Assembly (NCBI GenBank): GCA_030248215.1
Contig: JASANG010000336.1
Location: forward strand, 51,706-115,705
DNA: 64,000 bases
From: Enoplolaimus lenunculus
Lineage: Eukaryota > Nematoda > Enoplea > Enoplida > Thoracostomopsidae
Reading direction: 5' to 3'
Shown here: piece after piece, positions 62,501-64,000 of the stretch
How the letters are laid out: every line of letters begins with the position of its first letter
Numbering within the stretch: the first letter of the stretch is position 1
The notes under the pieces: model-generated
The model's database searches: none
What the model was told of the DNA's origin: nothing
Seen by the model: the letters and a program-made list of their open reading frames with translations, nothing else
Translations under genes and position numbers: made by a program

Positions 62501-63606
62501 CAATCAGGGCATTTAAAATAATTTGAGCAGTCTGTAGTAATATGATTTGCTAAACATATATCTGACTGCAACTTAAGATCACATGTAGGACAGGTTGCTA
62601 TTTTAGCTTCGTAGCATCTGTTTGAACATGTGTTACTGTTACATAAAGGACACCCACTAAAGCATTTGTGAATTGAGTCATAAGGTTTTATGCATAAGTG
62701 ACAAAAGCTTTTGCATGCCATAAATCCTGTTATGGAACGAATTAAATCAAAATGTCCATCATTCAACAATAAGTAAATTGGTTTAAAATTTTCGGTCTCT
62801 GGTCCTTTAAAAAGAACTGTCTTCGTTCCATCGAAGACAACAATACGATACAATTTAAGTTGGAATTGAAACTTTTCCACCTCAGAAATTCCGCAGGGTT
62901 TATCAAATTCGACACCACAATCGGCATAAAATTTGTTAAGAGCTGCCCCTCCTTTTTTGTTCGTTATTGATCTTATAAGTCCTGTTGTTCGGCCACCATC
63001 AGGGTTATTACAAATAAACATTCCGGTTAATAGAGCAACTCCAAGGCAGTTGATATCAACAGGAATTCTAATTAAACTTTTCTTGTTGCATACATATGTT
63101 TCAAAATTTTCAAAGTCGCATGGATTCTTTCTTTTTCCATTTCCAGGTTTTGGGAATTCTGTATGAATAATATTCATTTTTAAACCTTTGTCTAAGAACA
63201 GGGTCTCGTTTGAATTCAAAGTTCCTTCTATTTTGTCCAGAACTAATTCAAGGGAAAATTCATCCATTTTTATGTAAGGAATACTGATTGGGTACTCTAA
63301 GCTTGGGCTTTGTATAACAATTCGAAAGTAATCATGACCTTGAATATGCTTTGTCACAAAAGCAAAAACGTCACTTAAAATGTTGTACAGCTTTTCATTC
63401 AATTTTACCAAATCCATTTCTTCCAAGTTGCGAAAAGTCACAGTATAATCAAAAATTTTAGTCCGAAATTTTTTGCTTGATCGCTCCTCAACAGTTTTAA
63501 TTGTAAAATATGGAAATACATTAGTACCTTCATCCTTTTGAGATGTCTTCTCAGCATTAGTTGCATAGGTTGTGCTTGTTCCTGGTTGAATTGAAGCCAT
63601 TGTCAT
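59598..63606 (-). mobile_element. Polinton/Maverick-type (or adintovirus-like) element: PolB gene, fossil
   Basis: A protein-primed family B DNA polymerase gene on the minus strand of a virus-like element. Visible parts, in order: a basic/low-complexity N-terminus; a Cys/His-rich cluster of CxxC motifs (about 62.4-62.7 kb); exonuclease motif YFDIES and a GYDSYFIL motif (about 62.1-62.4 kb); polymerase motif DVNSLYP (about 61.1 kb) and motif YSDTDS (about 60.05 kb). The reading frame is interrupted about two to three times; some gaps could be introns, but I treat the copy as broken. Long open stretches remain, so it is probably not very old. No integrase, protease, ATPase or capsid gene is in the window and no terminal repeats are seen; the rest would lie right of 64 kb. 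It sits inside the upstream TRRAP intron. Confidence 0.9.
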
Positions 63607-63632
63607 GTCATTTGAACAATAACCTGATTCTT

Positions 63633-63892
63633 ATATAGTCTAATGAACTGTCTGAGAAATTACTTTTCAATTTGACTACAATATAACTTACCCCTAATGG
63701 AAAGTCTTGTGTCTATGTTAATACATTTGGAAACTTTTGTTACTATAATTATTGAACTTTATAAATGAAATATTTTGAAGTTTTTTACAAATAATTTTGG
63801 ACAATTTTTACGTAAAATATTGTTTTAAAGCTTTGTCATAATTAATTTCAAAGCAAACAAAAATTATTGTTCACAGAAGAAGGCTATATAAG
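63633..63892. promoter_or_regulatory. Divergent promoter region of the PolB element
   Basis: A TATA box (ctatataag) faces left towards the PolB start and another (ctatataagaagtcaggta) faces right, the latter about 28 bases before a TCAGTC initiator-like site at 63914. Both TATA boxes share the context ctatataagaa-tcaggt. Confidence 0.55.
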
Positions 63893-63931
63893 AAGTCAGG
63901 TACCTACCATGCAGTCAGTCCTTCAAAAGCA

Positions 63932-64000
63932 ATGGCTGAAAGTCAACTGAAACGTAGTAATGATCAAGCGACTGGGGGTATTTCTGAGAAGCGAAGCAAA
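63932..64000 (+). CDS. Start of an open frame divergent from PolB, cut by window end
   Basis: Twenty-three codons, MAESQLKRSNDQATGGISEK..., following a TATA/initiator pair. Basic, hydrophilic start; too short to identify. It is probably another gene of the same virus-like element. Confidence 0.45.
   Translation, partial: MAESQLKRSNDQATGGISEKRSK

Noticed and set aside
61880-63166. Plus-strand open frames of 61-95 codons
   Set aside because: Antisense shadows of the PolB gene.

Overview
The window is animal nuclear DNA: AT-rich, GT-AG introns, abundant short DNA transposons, a tRNA-derived SINE and microsatellites. It is dominated by one huge minus-strand host gene, a clear but diverged TRRAP (the pseudokinase scaffold of SAGA and NuA4/TIP60). 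By aligning translated exons with the vertebrate TRRAP order recalled from memory, I resolved 50 consecutive exons (2192-50723, minus strand). They carry 6,959 coding bases, about 2,319 codons, and every splice phase agrees. They cover roughly human residues 1040-3290: the C-terminal part of the HEAT solenoid and most of the FAT domain. The N-terminal third lies beyond 64 kb, and the kinase-like/FATC end lies left of position 1. Species cannot be fixed from this sequence; a fast-evolving invertebrate fits, and a tunicate is only a guess.

Layout. 1-1021: last exon of a plus-strand gene with an IRE1/RNase L-like kinase tail and degenerate KEN-like end, lying inside or overlapping a TRRAP intron. 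2.2-15.5 kb: TRRAP exons 29-50. 15.5-37.7 kb: a single 22.1-kb TRRAP intron, full of transposon debris, hosting an opposite-strand gene for an EGF-like, single-pass membrane protein (34610-36172). 37.7-50.7 kb: TRRAP exons 1-28 of the window. 50.7-64 kb: an upstream TRRAP intron of at least 13.3 kb, with hexamer-rich elements, a tandem SINE array, a 23-bp satellite and a Polinton-type PolB fossil (59.6-63.6 kb) with a divergent open start at the right edge.

Most striking points: (1) a 129-bp, phase 0-0 exon (50327-50455) matches the TRRAP segment that should precede exon 1 but sits between exons 1 and 2, where it could be spliced in without shifting frame; (2) two unrelated plus-strand genes lie within TRRAP introns; (3) several different short inverted-repeat elements share one architecture, arrays of a 6-12-bp iteron just inside the ends; (4) some elements have clear target duplications (two hAT-like with 8-bp duplications, one mariner-like with TA).

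Short TRRAP introns (roughly 0.2-1.3 kb) not described separately hold nothing I recognise beyond AT-rich sequence and the repeats listed.
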